Assembly: GCF_910592395.1 (NCBI RefSeq)
Contig: NC_088326.1
Coordinates: 1,245,001 to 1,309,000 of the forward strand
Reading direction: 5' to 3'
DNA length: 64,000 bases
Origin: Lineus longissimus
Taxonomy: Eukaryota > Nemertea > Pilidiophora > Heteronemertea > Lineidae
How positions within the stretch are numbered: the stretch's first letter is position 1; each line of letters opens with the position of its first letter. Positions 51,024 through 63,582 of the stretch are shown here, piece by piece. Made by a program: the position numbers and the translations under genes. The notes beneath the pieces are model-generated. The model was given only the letters and a program-made list of their open reading frames with translations. It did not search any database and was not told the DNA's origin.

Positions 51024-51552
51024 ATGGAGGCTAAAGATCAAGCTGCGCCAGCTCCAACACCGAAGCAGTCCGCCATGATTTATATTTGTGGAGGTAAATT
51101 ACCAAAACATATTGTGGGAAAACTTTTAATTCACTAGCTTTTCTACTTTCTGATTTGATACAACAAGTAGCTTTCATTAAACATTGCCAGAAGGTCTATT
51201 GTAACCAGATTTTTCCAATTTTCAGAATGCCACAAAGAGAATGAGATCAAGGCACGAGATCCCATTAGGTGTCGTGAGTGTGGTTACAGAATCATGTACA
51301 AGAAGCGATCAAAGCGTAGTATCCTTTCGAATGTGATTATAATTATGATAAGTTTGTTAGATGTTGCTGGCAACTGTCCATTTAGATTTGAAGATGCCAC
51401 TCGTACCTGCCAATTCATCATTCTTAGTGTCTTCATTGAGATCATTCACACAAATCATATCAGCGAATGATAGTAGTTCAGTTCAGGCCGTAGAATTTCT
51501 TTTTGTTCGTTTCCTTGACCAGACTTCAGTGGTTGTATTTGAGGCGAGATAA
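51024..51552 (+). CDS. POLR2K: POLR2K, RNA polymerase subunit RPABC4 (Rpb12)
   Basis: Three exons, 51024-51093, 51226-51318 and 51530-51552, encode 61 residues (human 58). The protein reads [13 protein letters not shown] then [20 protein letters not shown] and ends VVFEAR. The two CxxC pairs, CGEC and CREC, bind one zinc. It is a shared subunit of RNA polymerases I, II and III in the nucleus. The last coding exon is only 23 bases and is placed from the conserved VVF-E/D-AR ending; its acceptor (ACTTCAG) gives Met where vertebrates have Leu. The start codon lies seven bases after an acceptor, so the 5' untranslated region is spliced. Confidence 0.95.
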
Positions 51553-52456
51553 CTTCAGGAGCCGACACGTCATGGAATTTGTATCGTTCATCATCATTGC
51601 CCATTTTGGATTCATTGGAACTTTGGATATGTTACAACTTGTTCATACCTTGATAATGGATGAACAAATAGTGAGAGAACATTCAGTTTCAAGAGAGAAA
51701 AACTTGGACAATTTGGTAAATTGGACAATGCCATTGGTTTGAAAGTTTTGTCAAATTTGTACACTTGTGCAGCTGAGTGTTGTCTCCACTTTCAATTGTA
51801 TAAGAGAAATTTACGGCTTTCAATTTTGCCAGCCAGGGGTTCCATCAATGATTCCAAGCATTTAGAACATTGGTCATTTTTGTACATAACTTGTTTTTTG
51901 AAAGAATCATGCAAATGAATATATAGTCATTTTATGAATTGCTTGTCTGTTCTTTTTGTCCAATGTCCTCACTAGAAAAAGTCATCTTCAGTCGCCTCTC
52001 TCCCAACACACTCAGACCTGTGCAGACTTGAACAGAATTGAACTGGGTGGGCAATGTTGATGCGAGTTCTCTCATCTGGTGCCAAGGAGTCGGCCCCACC
52101 TCTGTGTTCGACGCTACATCATTCCTGATGGCGCATTCAAATTTGAGTGTGTAATCCTTTCGTGTCCTCCATTCCTCAATGCAATCAAGTTGTATCGAGT
52201 TAAGTTAAGATGGTAGTTCATGTACATTGTAACATCAGACACAAGTTTTACATAATAATAGTTTATTTACATATGTACGGTTACATAGCTTTGCACATGA
52301 CATAGAAGGATATGTACTGTGACAATTACATTGTCCAAACAGCATATTCAAACAGAGCAATGAGAGCACGGCGTATTTGTCCAGTATGCCAGCTTTGATT
52401 TAGCTTGTTCCACAAGCTGCACAAACATGGTCCTACTTGTTGCCAATGTTATTAGA
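51553..52456. other. convergent 3' untranslated regions of POLR2K and EXOC3
   Basis: No coding signal. TTTATT at about 52262 reads AATAAA on the minus strand and probably ends EXOC3. I found no canonical poly(A) signal for POLR2K. Confidence 0.5.
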
Positions 52457-55400
52457 TCACCACTTGGGGTTGTTGATTGTCACTTTGGTGAACACTCCAT
52501 TAGGTCGAACTTTAATCTGGCCTTCCTCTTCCCCCATGATTTCCATCACATGCTGAAGAGAGAAGAAAGTGGCTGTGTCATCATCAAATGAAAACCTTAA
52601 TAGGTCACATCACTACAAGCTTGTTGGCTAGGTGAATGATAACAAGTTACGTATCTAAGAAGATGGTCGTCCTTGGGTTTACATGTAGGTGTCATGATTG
52701 TGACATTGGCTGATATGAAGAATAGAGCTTGTGGAACTGAAGAGTTTTCTCTTCAGAAGATAGGCAGTCCCGTACCTGTTTTGCGTCCTTAGCATTGATG
52801 TCCCCTCGAGATGTGAACAAAGCTACTAACTGTTCTGGTCTCATGTCGGGGTGACGGTTCACAATACCCTGAAATTTTTTTAAAATATACTTTTAATTAA
52901 TCATGTTGAGTACACAGTAGCTGCATAGAAAACCAACACTATGTATGCTGTCCGAGTCACCCTCACTTTCACATTAAAACACAGCTTAATCACAGCACCA
53001 CTGCCAGAGTCAGCAAATCCAACATAACAGTATTTCTCAAACTTACAGTGGCTTCCAATGACAAGAACGATGTATCTGTCAGTTTGATGACCTCTGACAT
53101 CTCGGCAATGACTTTGAATGGGTTGTCGTCCTGGAGTCCCCTGGAGCCAAGCTTGTTGAACAAGGCGTACATATTTCCAGCGTCCTTGGTCATCTTCTCC
53201 GCAGCCTCCTTCCTCTCATTGTGATTTTTGTAGAAGTTTTTCCTGAAAGAAAAGAAAAATCCCTTAAGAAATGGTAGATTTGGCTTCATAGCATTGAGCT
53301 CATATTTCAAGACATCATTACTACCTCATGTAAGACTGTTCTACATATCGTCTTGTAATACTTACCCAAAATTGAAATTAGATGAGACATCTTTGGTCAT
53401 AAGGGGAGGAAACCTATCCAGGACAATACCTTACCTATTGAGAATAGCCTTCATATATTCAAGCAGGATTCTCTCCTGTGCAGCACAAATGATGTTCTCA
53501 TAATGTTTCGGTTTTAGATGAATGAAATCTTGGGAGTAGTCCTCTACTGTGACTAGAATGGTCTCCATCGCCATAGATTCTTGTGATAGCCTACAGAAAA
53601 CAGAATATACTACATGAGGGACTTGGTTTACATAGAGTTATTGGTATGGTTTACATATAGCTCATGGTATGTAATGGGATGATGGACTTACATAGAGTTC
53701 TGTAGTAAGAATGGGGCTGACTTAAATAAGAGCTCACACACACTTATAACCTGTCACCTCATCGCTTATGAACCAGTCATTTCCAAAGAACAGGCTACAT
53801 AACAGTTCACAAGATTCATGATGTAGTTTTTCACCCAAGTGTTATTTCATCTCAGTTTTTAAGCTGAGGTCCAATCGAATCCCGACACAGACTCTGACGT
53901 CAATCAACAGACATAAGTGGGATGAACCGATCTGTCATCATCACTCACCATTTCTTCAGATCCAGCAGCTCACTGACAAACGTCTCTAAATCAAGGAAGA
54001 TTTCCTCTAATAGATACCCGCAGCCGTCCCGGGCGATTTTCTGGAACGTCTCCGTCAGAATCTGGAACCTCTCATGGCTAGCGCTGTCTTCATCGTCAGA
54101 GGCAAGGAACTGCTTTTTTAGTTGGGAGATGCATTCGATGAATGTACTGCAGTTGTTCACATTAGCAATCTGCAATTTCAGAAACAAGAATGAAAGAGGG
54201 ACAATAGTAAGAAACTATAGTCTTTTTCAAAAGAAAGGGCACTCAGATTTTTGGTGATTTCACACAGAGAATGCAGCATCAGTTGAAATCACATGTCAGA
54301 TTAGTGATTTTTACAGCAGAGATATGAGATATTTATGACTGTAATGGATCTTACCATGTAATGTATGAAGTATCTTGTTTCACTCCTGGCCTGAAGATGC
54401 TTTTCTCGATAGGCGATCAGCTCAGCTGGAAAGGAATGCCAAACAATCAGATGTAGTTAGGTTTCCGGTATCTGCAGGAAACAGCTTCAGGGGAAGGCAG
54501 GCAAGAGACCTCCAGACTTCGTCTCTTTATTATCAACACTGACATCCAGGTAAACCACTGGCAGATTCAGGGAAAGCTCATGTTCAGTGGGTACAACTGA
54601 CCCACCAGTTACGACATCTCAATGGATGCGACTGGCAAAGCAAGTGGATTACATCTCTCCCCGCACTATTTCTCACTCACTTTTGAAAAATTTGGAAAAG
54701 TTTGCCATCTCATCAATGACGAGGCCAAGGACTCTCTTCACAAGGGACTCACTGATGAAACTGGCAACTTGCACCTGGAAGAAATCGACATTGGAAGTAA
54801 TCTTTGCATTGTAGAAAAGACCTCCTAAAGTGGAACATGTAGCATGCTAGTGGTATAAGAAAGGGAGATAATGATAACAGAGACTTGTGATCCAGGGCGA
54901 TGATCTGATTAGATGATACAAAGCTTTCCATATCACATTGCTTGTGACCATGGCCAAGTCACTTTATTCCATACTTCTATTGCAACTGTCTCAGGAAATG
55001 AGATGTAAACATTGAGCTTCCTTTTACCTGGTGCCTATTTCAGGTAGGCATAAGACCTCGAGTTAGTTCTGATGGATTCCTCCTCAAGGCAAAGACCAAG
55101 TCACCAGGCCAATAAACCCAACTGATGCCCAGCCGTAGTAGCACACAACAAAAGGAAGAACTTACATTTTGCTCTATCATCTGGAAGAGAATGACTGGTA
55201 ATGGCGTGTTGTAGCATCCTTCTCCGTCGGCCTCAGGCTCCTGTTCTTTTGACCAATCCTGAACAAAATAGAAAATAGAGACCCTGTGTTGCCATATTGT
55301 CAGACTAAAGCACCTCCACGTCACCATTGAATTGCTTTGGCTTGGGCTCAGGTAAGACAATACTCCCTCCATTTTCTTTATTTATTAGCTACTAGTTCCA

Positions 55401-58400
55401 GGAGGTCGGAGGACCTCTGTAGATCTCCAGGTTGTGTGTGGCCTGCCCCTGCTTCTCAAACCCCGAGGAAGCGGCAAGATAAACAATGCTTTTCGGCCCC
55501 CACATAAACAGCATTAATAATGAGTAATCACTCCACTGTACAAGTTCAATTTTGTGACATTATGTTTGAAATTCTCCATCCATCAAGAGTTTCATTAAAA
55601 GATAAGCGAATTTTACCTTTCTATCAGTTATGAGTGAGTTTGTCATCCACTCCTGGAAGTTGTTCCTCATCTTATCAAGGTACCTAAAACACAAGATAAC
55701 GTTCAGCCAATTCAGTTACCAAGGTAAAGGGTACGTAGAGATTATTCAGGAGCTGCTGTGGACTAGCGGATCCGCCCTCTAGGCCAGCCGTCCAGAGGTC
55801 CCTAGTGCAATGTACACAAATGGTACGGGCCTTTATGTTCAAAGCCGTTGCGAGTGACTGGATAAGAAAAAGCGGCTTACTTGTTCTGAAGGTCATTCAG
55901 GACATTATTTTCCAACAATGGTCCCAGGCTCTTGACATCAATCTTGAGGTCAGGATTCCCCATCATCTCTGCCCCCCTGAAAGGCAATGCGATCAGACGT
56001 TACATTCAGATGCATTCAAAACAAAAAGAGGGAGAAATAAACTTGAATTATTAGAATCCACAGTCTATGTTGTCCATAGAAGTGCAAAGGTATTACAGGC
56101 ATGGTTTGTTTGCTTAAGATTTGAAATTGTATCTGAAATTTTCCAGTCATGAAAAGAAAAACTGAATATAAATTTCAATTCTGGCAAAACTTACTCGTAA
56201 GTATTCAGCCATGTCATGAGAGAGACGATTTCATTTCCTTCTATTTGTTCTTGGGTGATCATCTCATTCAGCTGAAGTGGAATGGCAGATTATTTTATTT
56301 GAACGTATTAGGCTGGGTTTAAATCGAGTTATGTCTCTTTCAAAGAGTGGACTACATAGGATATACTTTGTGACTTTCACCCTCGCATAATGTCATATCT
56401 AACAGTATATCAACACGGTGTGTTCACGACCGTACCAGATGTAAATTTATCGTCAGGCTAAACCTGACCCAGTTTCCTGCCAGTGCATATCAATCACTTG
56501 GAGACCACCAACTTGCCCACCTAGCTCCTGCCTAAAGTCCCCCTTTAATACCTACATGCTCTCCAATGCTCTCGTGGTACATCCTAACATAACTGTTGAC
56601 AATGTCATATATTGGCGGGAAGCACGGCTCACATAACGTTTTCACAACTCGCAAATCTTCGACGACTAGTTGTCTCGTGATCTCCAGGTGGCGAACCAAC
56701 CACATTTTGTTGTCTAGACGACCTTCAACTTGATTCCCTTCAATTCTGTAAGAAGGATCAATTTGTCTCAAATGCAGATAACTTTACATATAAAAGTGTT
56801 TATCATCATGCTGTTATTATATGTGACCCGCTCTACCAAATCTAGGCGCTTGTCGCATCTGAACTTGACAGGTTGATACGGACTTGTTGTTCATTTCCCT
56901 ATTGTAGACCTTTGGTGAAATGTGACCAAATCAGTTTGTAATAGATTTCACAAAAGGTCTACAATAGGAAAATGAACAACAAGTCCGTATCAACCTGTCA
57001 AGTTCAGATGCGACAAGCGCCTAGTTTTGGTAGAGCGAGTCACATATATCCAAGTGAGTCACACAGCCAACAAGACTTCCTATTACTTCTGATCATAAGT
57101 CACTCAGGGGGACTTGCCAGATTGGGCTCAAAGAAGAGGAGTCTACCAAGCTTCGGGCATTTGGCAAGTTTGAGATTACAAGTGTACAATGACAACATCA
57201 TTCATAATGAAAAATTTTACCTAGCACCAGCGGAATCGCGCAGAACACTAAAACACCTTTCCCTCCACATCTTCGGACGTCCTGGAGGAATGAAGCCGGT
57301 TTGATCCTGTCTCTTCAACCAGATGGCATCAGTTCTGAAATACAATCACACGGACTTGTTTTAGTTGAAGGGAGGGCACAGCACAGCCATAAAGGGAGCC
57401 CATTTCTATCTATTTGAGACATTCATATTCGAGTCGGGTGTACTCCCCAAGCCATATTTACACACCTCTCTTCTCTTTCAATAATCCTCAATGCCGTCAC
57501 GATCAGCGTTGGTTCGCGTCTTATACTGCTGAGCGTACGCTGGAGGATCAGCCACAGCTGTTTCCCGAGTGATTCCGAAAGTTTCTCCGCTCCGGCGAAA
57601 TAATGTTTCAGTGTCTGAAAATAGAGAGAGCTGATAAGGAGTGATTATGATAAGGAATGTTGGTCTTGTTCTCTACTACAGTGACTTAATGCTGTCTCCA
57701 ACGAGCCACATTGGAGTAAGATAATGGCCGTTTTATTTAGGAAAATTACATTTAGATAATGACACTACCACGACCCTTTCAATCAAAACATTAGGCACTA
57801 TGTAAAATTTCTCATGCAGGGCCTCCAATTTTAGATACAAGTGAAATCCAAAAAGACTTGTACACTTTGGGTAGCAATAATGCAAGCTCTTGTCTATTTA
57901 TGTTTGGAATCTGGTTTGAAATCAAAATGGCCACCTACGTTGTTATCTGTTGGGCTTTGCTGAGGCTGCTTATAGAGTTCAAACAATAGGTCATCCCTTG
58001 ATGCTTCAATGTCCGTCAAACTGTTTAAGAGAAAATAAACTCTAAAATTTTATGATCAGGTTTTAAATTTGTCTAACTTAATGAGCTAAATGTTGTGTAA
58101 ACACTTTCCCAGACATTTTCAGAATCTGCCGCAAAATGCCAACTTATAGGCATTTTGGATGGCAGATTAGTTTTTATGTACATGTACTTACTATTTGTGG
58201 GCATGGAGAAGTTTGCCATCGTTGATATAATCTTGTGTCTTCTTCACCATTTCTGGCACCGTAAAGATATGTTTCATGTTTTCTCTGGCAGCCACCAACT
58301 GAAGTAAAAATTTACAAATCAATTACCGGTACCCAAAATTTTCAACATGTGAAACGGATTAGTTTCACATCCAAATCACATCTTAAATCAGATCTCTATT

Positions 58401-59455
58401 AAGGCCGATATTTGTTAGTCCCAAGGGTGTCCTTAAAAGAGAGGTGCTACTGCTCTCTTCACATAGTTTAGGCTGGTCATATTCATTTTCTTGCCAGGCC
58501 TCATTACACTGGATGTCTGAGGCGCTCAACCGCATCCCGTGCATTTCCTCTTTGAACATCAATTCCGAGCTCACCTGAGAATGCCGGGAATTCTCGGATT
58601 TGACAGCCTCCAGTTTGTCCGATAATCCAAAGATGAGTTTGTACGACTCATCCACGTCTTCCAGGCTGAAAGACACACAAGAGGCAGAATGTACAAAAGA
58701 AGAAAGCAGAGATGGTTTAGATAAGGGAGATCAGTGGCATAGTGGTGAGAGTCCTGGGCTCATAAACAGGCGGTTGTGGGTTTGACATTCGAACGGATCA
58801 ATGCTATTTCATCTTTGTGTCCTTTAGCAAGGCACTGAACCCCACTTGCTTCTCTCCAACATTCAAAAACAAACAGGATAATCACGATGCAAGGAGCATA
58901 ATAACAGCTGAATTAGCATATTTTTTTGTCACAAGACTATAAGTAAGACAAAATCAACAGTTTGATAATACTTCACCACACCTTTCTTTGATTTCCTTCA
59001 CATCCACCAGCGCAGTCTGCAGTTGTGTCAATCCAGCTCTAACGCCGTCAAGCTGTGACTGAACAGCTGTTTTCAGCATTGCCTCTACGGAGGCCTTCTT
59101 TCTTGCTACTCTCCGCCTGTACTGATCTACCCTTTCCAGTTGATCTGGCCTCTAAAATAAAAGTTACCATAAGTCAATCGCTTAGAAAATTCTACCAAAA
59201 GTCCAGGAAACATGTCTGAAGTGAAAGTTTTAGCTGGCCATTGTCTGGGACTCCCTATGTACACTTACATGAGAACACAAAGTAACAGATATTGATATAT
59301 GATCAAAATTCTTTTCCATCTATGTTCTTTTTCAGGCGTTTTAGAAGTATGGCAATGGCCAAGTATAAAGGGTTCACCTGTAGAATATTGGCCACATGTT
59401 TGGCAGCCGTGATCTTCGCATCTCCCTCAAGCTTTTCAAGGTCTGAAGACAACAT
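52457..59455 (-). CDS. EXOC3: EXOC3 (Sec6), exocyst complex subunit
   Basis: Nineteen exons: 59378-59455, 58982-59151, 58575-58665, 58192-58298, 57939-58020, 57466-57614, 57221-57334, 56556-56745, 56195-56271, 55881-55976, 55617-55683, 55166-55258, 54681-54774, 54355-54425, 53949-54169, 53435-53590, 53047-53242, 52776-52868, 52457-52552. They total 2241 bases, or 746 residues, matching the vertebrate length. The N-terminal coiled coil has [20 protein letters not shown]. Conserved blocks: [74 protein letters not shown] and [13 protein letters not shown]. It tethers secretory vesicles to the plasma membrane as part of the exocyst. All introns are GT-AG. An acceptor 20 bases upstream of the ATG shows a spliced 5' untranslated region. 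The extreme C-terminus ([20 protein letters not shown]) looks less like vertebrate EXOC3. Confidence 0.95.
56820..57046. mobile_element. 227-bp palindromic MITE with TA target duplication
   Basis: Two arms of about 100 bases, with only a few mismatches, fold on each other around a short core (about 56933-56945). The ends read TATGTGAC and GTCACATA and are flanked by TA at 56818-56819 and 57047-57048, the mark of Tc1/mariner-type insertion. It sits in EXOC3 intron 7. No open frame of its own. The RNA would form a very stable hairpin. Confidence 0.9.
58388..58453. repeat. dispersed repeat family R1, copy 3 (partial)
   Basis: CTCTATTAAGG, then TTAGTCCCAAGGGTGTCCTT, then AGAGAGGTGCTACTG matches the right half of copy 1 (23641-23688). 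It lies in EXOC3 intron 3. Confidence 0.6.
58730..58865 (+). mobile_element. tRNA-derived SINE
   Basis: A box TGGCATAGTGG at about 58735 and a decayed B box GGTTGTGGGTTTGAC at about 58773 give a tRNA-like head (CTGGGCTCATAAACAGGCGG between them looks like an anticodon arm). A body follows with TTTAGCAAGGCACTGAACCC, a motif seen in several invertebrate SINE families. The tail is weakly A-rich. It sits in EXOC3 intron 2. Confidence 0.75.
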
Positions 59456-60279
59456 GACAGTTGTCGACTAAGACACTGAAATGGAAGGTCAAAAGTGATT
59501 TCAATTTACAAAGTCAAGGGTGCTCTCCCTTATTCCTCCAATCATATGGTGATCCATAAGAAAACCAATACCCCCAATTTGGTACAAACGAAAAGGTAAT
59601 TTAAGGCGAAGTAGAGGTACACAACAAAAAGGGGCGTGGCCAATGAAAATGTACAGGTGACTGTAGTACATTTTGTACAGCAGGTATAGGAAGCAAAAAT
59701 AATTACCATTTATTGCCAACAAATCACAAGGTAAATAGTATTTTTTGGAGTTTAAACTCTTTCTCAATACTTTCTCTATTGGAAAATCACATTGAGATAA
59801 AAATCAAACTATTGTTTATGGGAGAAAATCGAAAAATAAAACTATGTTGACATTTTTATGGGGGCTGACATTTTGTTGCTGGAAGCAAACTGCAGAACAT
59901 TTTTGCCCGGACATAAATGTTGGGAATTAATAATTCCACAATTACCTCACAGATGTTCATGGAACTGACACACAATAGAGGAACAAAAAGTTAATAATTG
60001 CTTGTTACAATATGGATTTTATTTGATAGCTGAAATTATTTTCCTGTTGAAAAGGGAACGAACACATCATGGCCTAATTCCGTAGAATTTCCAAATCATG
60101 CGGCGACGGTACGCTTTCGTCAGAAGTGGAGCAACAACATTCAACATTTTTGTCATGATTTCTATACGAAATACATCATAACTTTCCGTAAGAAGTGAGA
60201 CATTTAACAATAAAGATGTTAAGATTTAAATTCTACCGCTGTCTTTTTGAAATATTGTTTCTTTTTTGCGTAAAACGGT

Positions 60280-60550
60280 GTTTTGTAGTGTCCCGTTTCC
60301 TTGGACCTTGCCGTCCGCCACGTAACGCGTGACGTCATAGAGTTGGCGTGGTGCCAGCCACCATGCATGCCATGTACATGATAACCCAGAAATCAGTGAA
60401 ACATCCCATCCAAACTTGTTACAGGCCCTCCAGCTGGCATTTGAATTGAGAGGTCGCATTTTCACCTTCGAGGAATCCCTATCAGTCAGTACCGTCATTT
60501 ATGCCTGGGATGTCATTGATGAGGATCCGGTACTCGTACCCCGGTACGGG
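60280..60550. promoter_or_regulatory. divergent EXOC3/GMEB promoter with CRE
   Basis: A perfect TGACGTCA lies at 60330-60337 within a CG-rich patch. EXOC3 starts to the left on the minus strand. A plus-strand donor at 60550 (GG|GTAAGG) could end a 5' untranslated exon of the GMEB gene, which would splice to the acceptor at 60754. The arrangement resembles the UNC45 promoter. Motif-based inference. Confidence 0.5.
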
Positions 60551-60916
60551 TAAGGGGTATTGCTTGTCGTCCATCCTGGACTGGAGCACACAGCTGCGAG
60601 ACATGATTTGATGTCATTGATGTTGTTGTTGAGGCCATTGCCCATTGAAGCTACAGCATAACGACTTGCCTGATAATAGATAAGAGATTACAGATTGATG
60701 CTTGTCAGCCATCCACTGAAAATGATCTCTATTTTTGTATTTTCTTCACTTCAGGGCAGCGCTCCAAAGATTGACAACCACAAGACCCCTGACTCATAGT
60801 GACTGGGTCTCCCAGGATTTGCACAAGGGATTTTTGCATCTGAAGTGGAAGCGAGTGAGGCTTGTATAGAGCCTAGAGGAACCCAAAATTGAAGGGGAAC
60901 TGATTTGACCGCAGGG

Positions 60917-63582
60917 ATGAGTAAGGTTGTGGGTGTGCCTGACCAGCAGGAGGCCGAGATCAGAATTGCTGCAGCAAATCTCAATCAGGTGGGCTAATCT
61001 TTTCTCATCCGGCCATGTGCTAGGAATTCTAGGGGATAACATAAAACTAAGACGGTGTCACTGTCAGATCATCATCATTGTCATGGCACACTAGGGTAAC
61101 AAGCAGAGCACTTGATTCATTCATTGCTACTCCCCTCAGGAGTTGAATTAAGGTCTCTTCGAATACTTTTGAGGCAAACTTCCGTTTATGTTCTAAATGC
61201 AATAATAGTCTTGACCATTTCAGACAGTCGAGGATGAGTACCTCTGGCTAACATGTGGAACAATCATGGGGAAGCTGCATAAGAATCGCTTCTACTGTCC
61301 TGGGATACACATGGAGTGTATAGAGGTCGAAGAGGAACTGATGGTCACGCCAAAAATGTTTGTGAAAATGGGGGAGAAAGAGAGGCTGAAGGATTGGAAG
61401 ACTGCTGTCAGGGTGAACGGGATCCCAATCAGGTAAGACAATGTCGCATTTTAAAAGGCAGACCAGTTGATAATGTTATACAGAATAGCAAGATGTAGGC
61501 TACATTGTAGCTTCAATGTAGATACAGTGTCCAGAGCAAGGCTAAGGTTAGCCTTGTTATTGAGGAGAACATTCTTAAGAATCATTGAATCTGTCCATAA
61601 AGTATACCTGGTATATAATTTCCCTTCAGGCGCTATATGGAAGCTGGTCACCTCGATTTCTACCGCCATAAAGAAACATGCACGATGCGATGTCTGTCTC
61701 GGGCAACTACACTCCCTCGACCGGAACTAAACCTAACAGAAGTGGGCTCGATCAAAGAAACTACTTTCAACTGGCTTGAAAATGATTCTGTAAAAACTAA
61801 GGGTCAACCAATAAGCTTACTATCTAAAAATCTTCATGGTGCTAAGGTGTCAAAACCAAGTCAAAGATCACGTGCAATTCCAGTGTCGTTAGTGGCCGCA
61901 ACACCAATATCGGGAAGAAGTACCCCCGAGCAAATGCAGACTGTTTTTATTAACGCAAGCCATGGAACTGTTGCAAAAACTGCTGCAGCTAATTCACTGC
62001 TACGATTAAACATGGCTGACTTGAAAGCTGGTGTGGTTGCTAAGGAGAACGGTAGCCATGGCAACGTGATGTCATTCTTGAAGACGCTCGATAATGGTGC
62101 TAGTAGCGATGGTGCTGATGCTAATATGGAGAGTGAAGCGACCCATGACCTTGACCCTGAAGAGCTGAGTATGTTTGAACATTGCCGAGGTAACTAACTT
62201 AACCGAGTAGTTTATCTGTAGCCATGGTAACTGTATTAACTATGTTGTCTTTCTGTCTCATGGCAACCGTAACTATACTGATGAATTGTAAATCTATCTC
62301 CATGGTAACTGTACTAACCACATTGTTTTGTTGTGACATGATTTTGCCAGACATCTACCTGTCTATATTCTCCTAGCTTTACCATTTCTGTAATGCATTC
62401 AAACTTTTGATTTCAGACAGTCAGGTATTCTGGCGGGGCATACTTCAAGTTGGAATCCTAGATAACGTCATGCAGGACATCATTTCGGCCGTACAGAAGT
62501 TAAAACTTGAGCTCGTCATGTCCAGCGTGGGCAAAGAAGGTAAGAACGTCTATGGTTTGCCTGAATCATGATGTGTGGTGGGTTGGTTGGATACGTCTGG
62601 GTCCTTATGGGGGAATTAACATCTGTGTTGGCAGGGAGGTAATTCTTCGATCTACTTGAGGAGTGCAACTTTCACTGACCAAACTTCTGATCTGACGGAT
62701 GTGATGTCCAAATCAGATAAACTTATCTTGAAAACAGGCTGACATAAACACTATTATCTCATCATTTCAGAATCGAAGCGTCTTACAAAACTTGTTGAGC
62801 AGTTGGGAATAATGAAACAGATCCGAGGCAAGGTTGCTAAGCAACGGGGTGAGATGCAGCAGCAGAAAGACCAGCTCAAGAAGGAAATGGAAGGTAAGGT
62901 TGACCTTTTCACTATGGCGAAACAAGGAATGTTCATCTTCAGACAATTCGTCCTCGCCATCTATAAATTGATCCCTGGACAGCCCTTCCTAGTGCATAAT
63001 TGACTATTTGTGATAAAAGATGCCCTTCCCATACTTATACTAGATGATTGAATGTTAGATTTGGAAATATATCTCAATGTTGTTTCAGATTTGAAGAAGA
63101 GGGTTGCTGAGGCTGAAATGAAGCAGTATGAACTAAAACGTAAGTCTGAATGCTTCGACCAGCTCATAGAGATGAGTATGAAGCGTCCAAATCTGTCCAT
63201 GCCATCCCCGGCTCCGTCCGATTGGTCAGAACAGAGCACTGTCGGTGAGGACATGGTCGAGTCAGAACAGTCTGAGAGCAACTCTCATTCTGACGAACGC
63301 GGAGTCAGAGTTGGGGGAAAGCGGAGTCGAAAAGCTGCAAAAACTAACCGCATCCCGCCGACGAAGGAAACTGTACCGGACGATTTAGCCGATGAAAATA
63401 GCAATACATGTATTGCGGAAGGGAAGATGAAAGAGGATTGTGCCTCTGATAGTGGTGGTGATGATAATCTGACGAGTTTGAAGAGTAATACTTCTGAGCA
63501 GACGGCAGCGGCTAGGAAACGAGGGCGGTATTCTGATGATGAGGATTATACTGGTGGTGAGGATGAGGATGATGATGACTGA
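60917..63582 (+). CDS. GMEB: GMEB-type SAND-domain transcription factor
   Basis: Six coding exons, 60917-60988, 61224-61432, 61630-62189, 62417-62539, 62771-62893 and 63089-63582, encode 526 residues. The SAND domain spans about residues 28-125: LTCGTIMGKL, FYCPGIHMECIEV, the DNA-binding KDWK at 80-83, then HLDFYRHKETCTMRC, which carries the zinc ligands typical of GMEB proteins. An SFWRGILQVGILDNVM-like block (VFWRGILQVGILDNVM) matches the conserved GMEB segment after SAND. A coiled coil follows (RGEMQQQKDQLKKEMEG, KRVAEAEMKQYELKRK), then a Ser/Asp-rich tail ending in acidic repeats. GMEB proteins bind ACGT-containing sites as dimers and modulate transcription in the nucleus. Whether it is nearer GMEB1 or GMEB2 cannot be said. 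The vertebrate C-terminal region is replaced by a short acidic tail. Confidence 0.9.

Noticed and set aside
60226-60498. 90-codon open frame on the minus strand upstream of EXOC3
   Set aside because: It overlaps the CRE-containing promoter region and has no recognisable domain; more likely 5' untranslated or promoter DNA.
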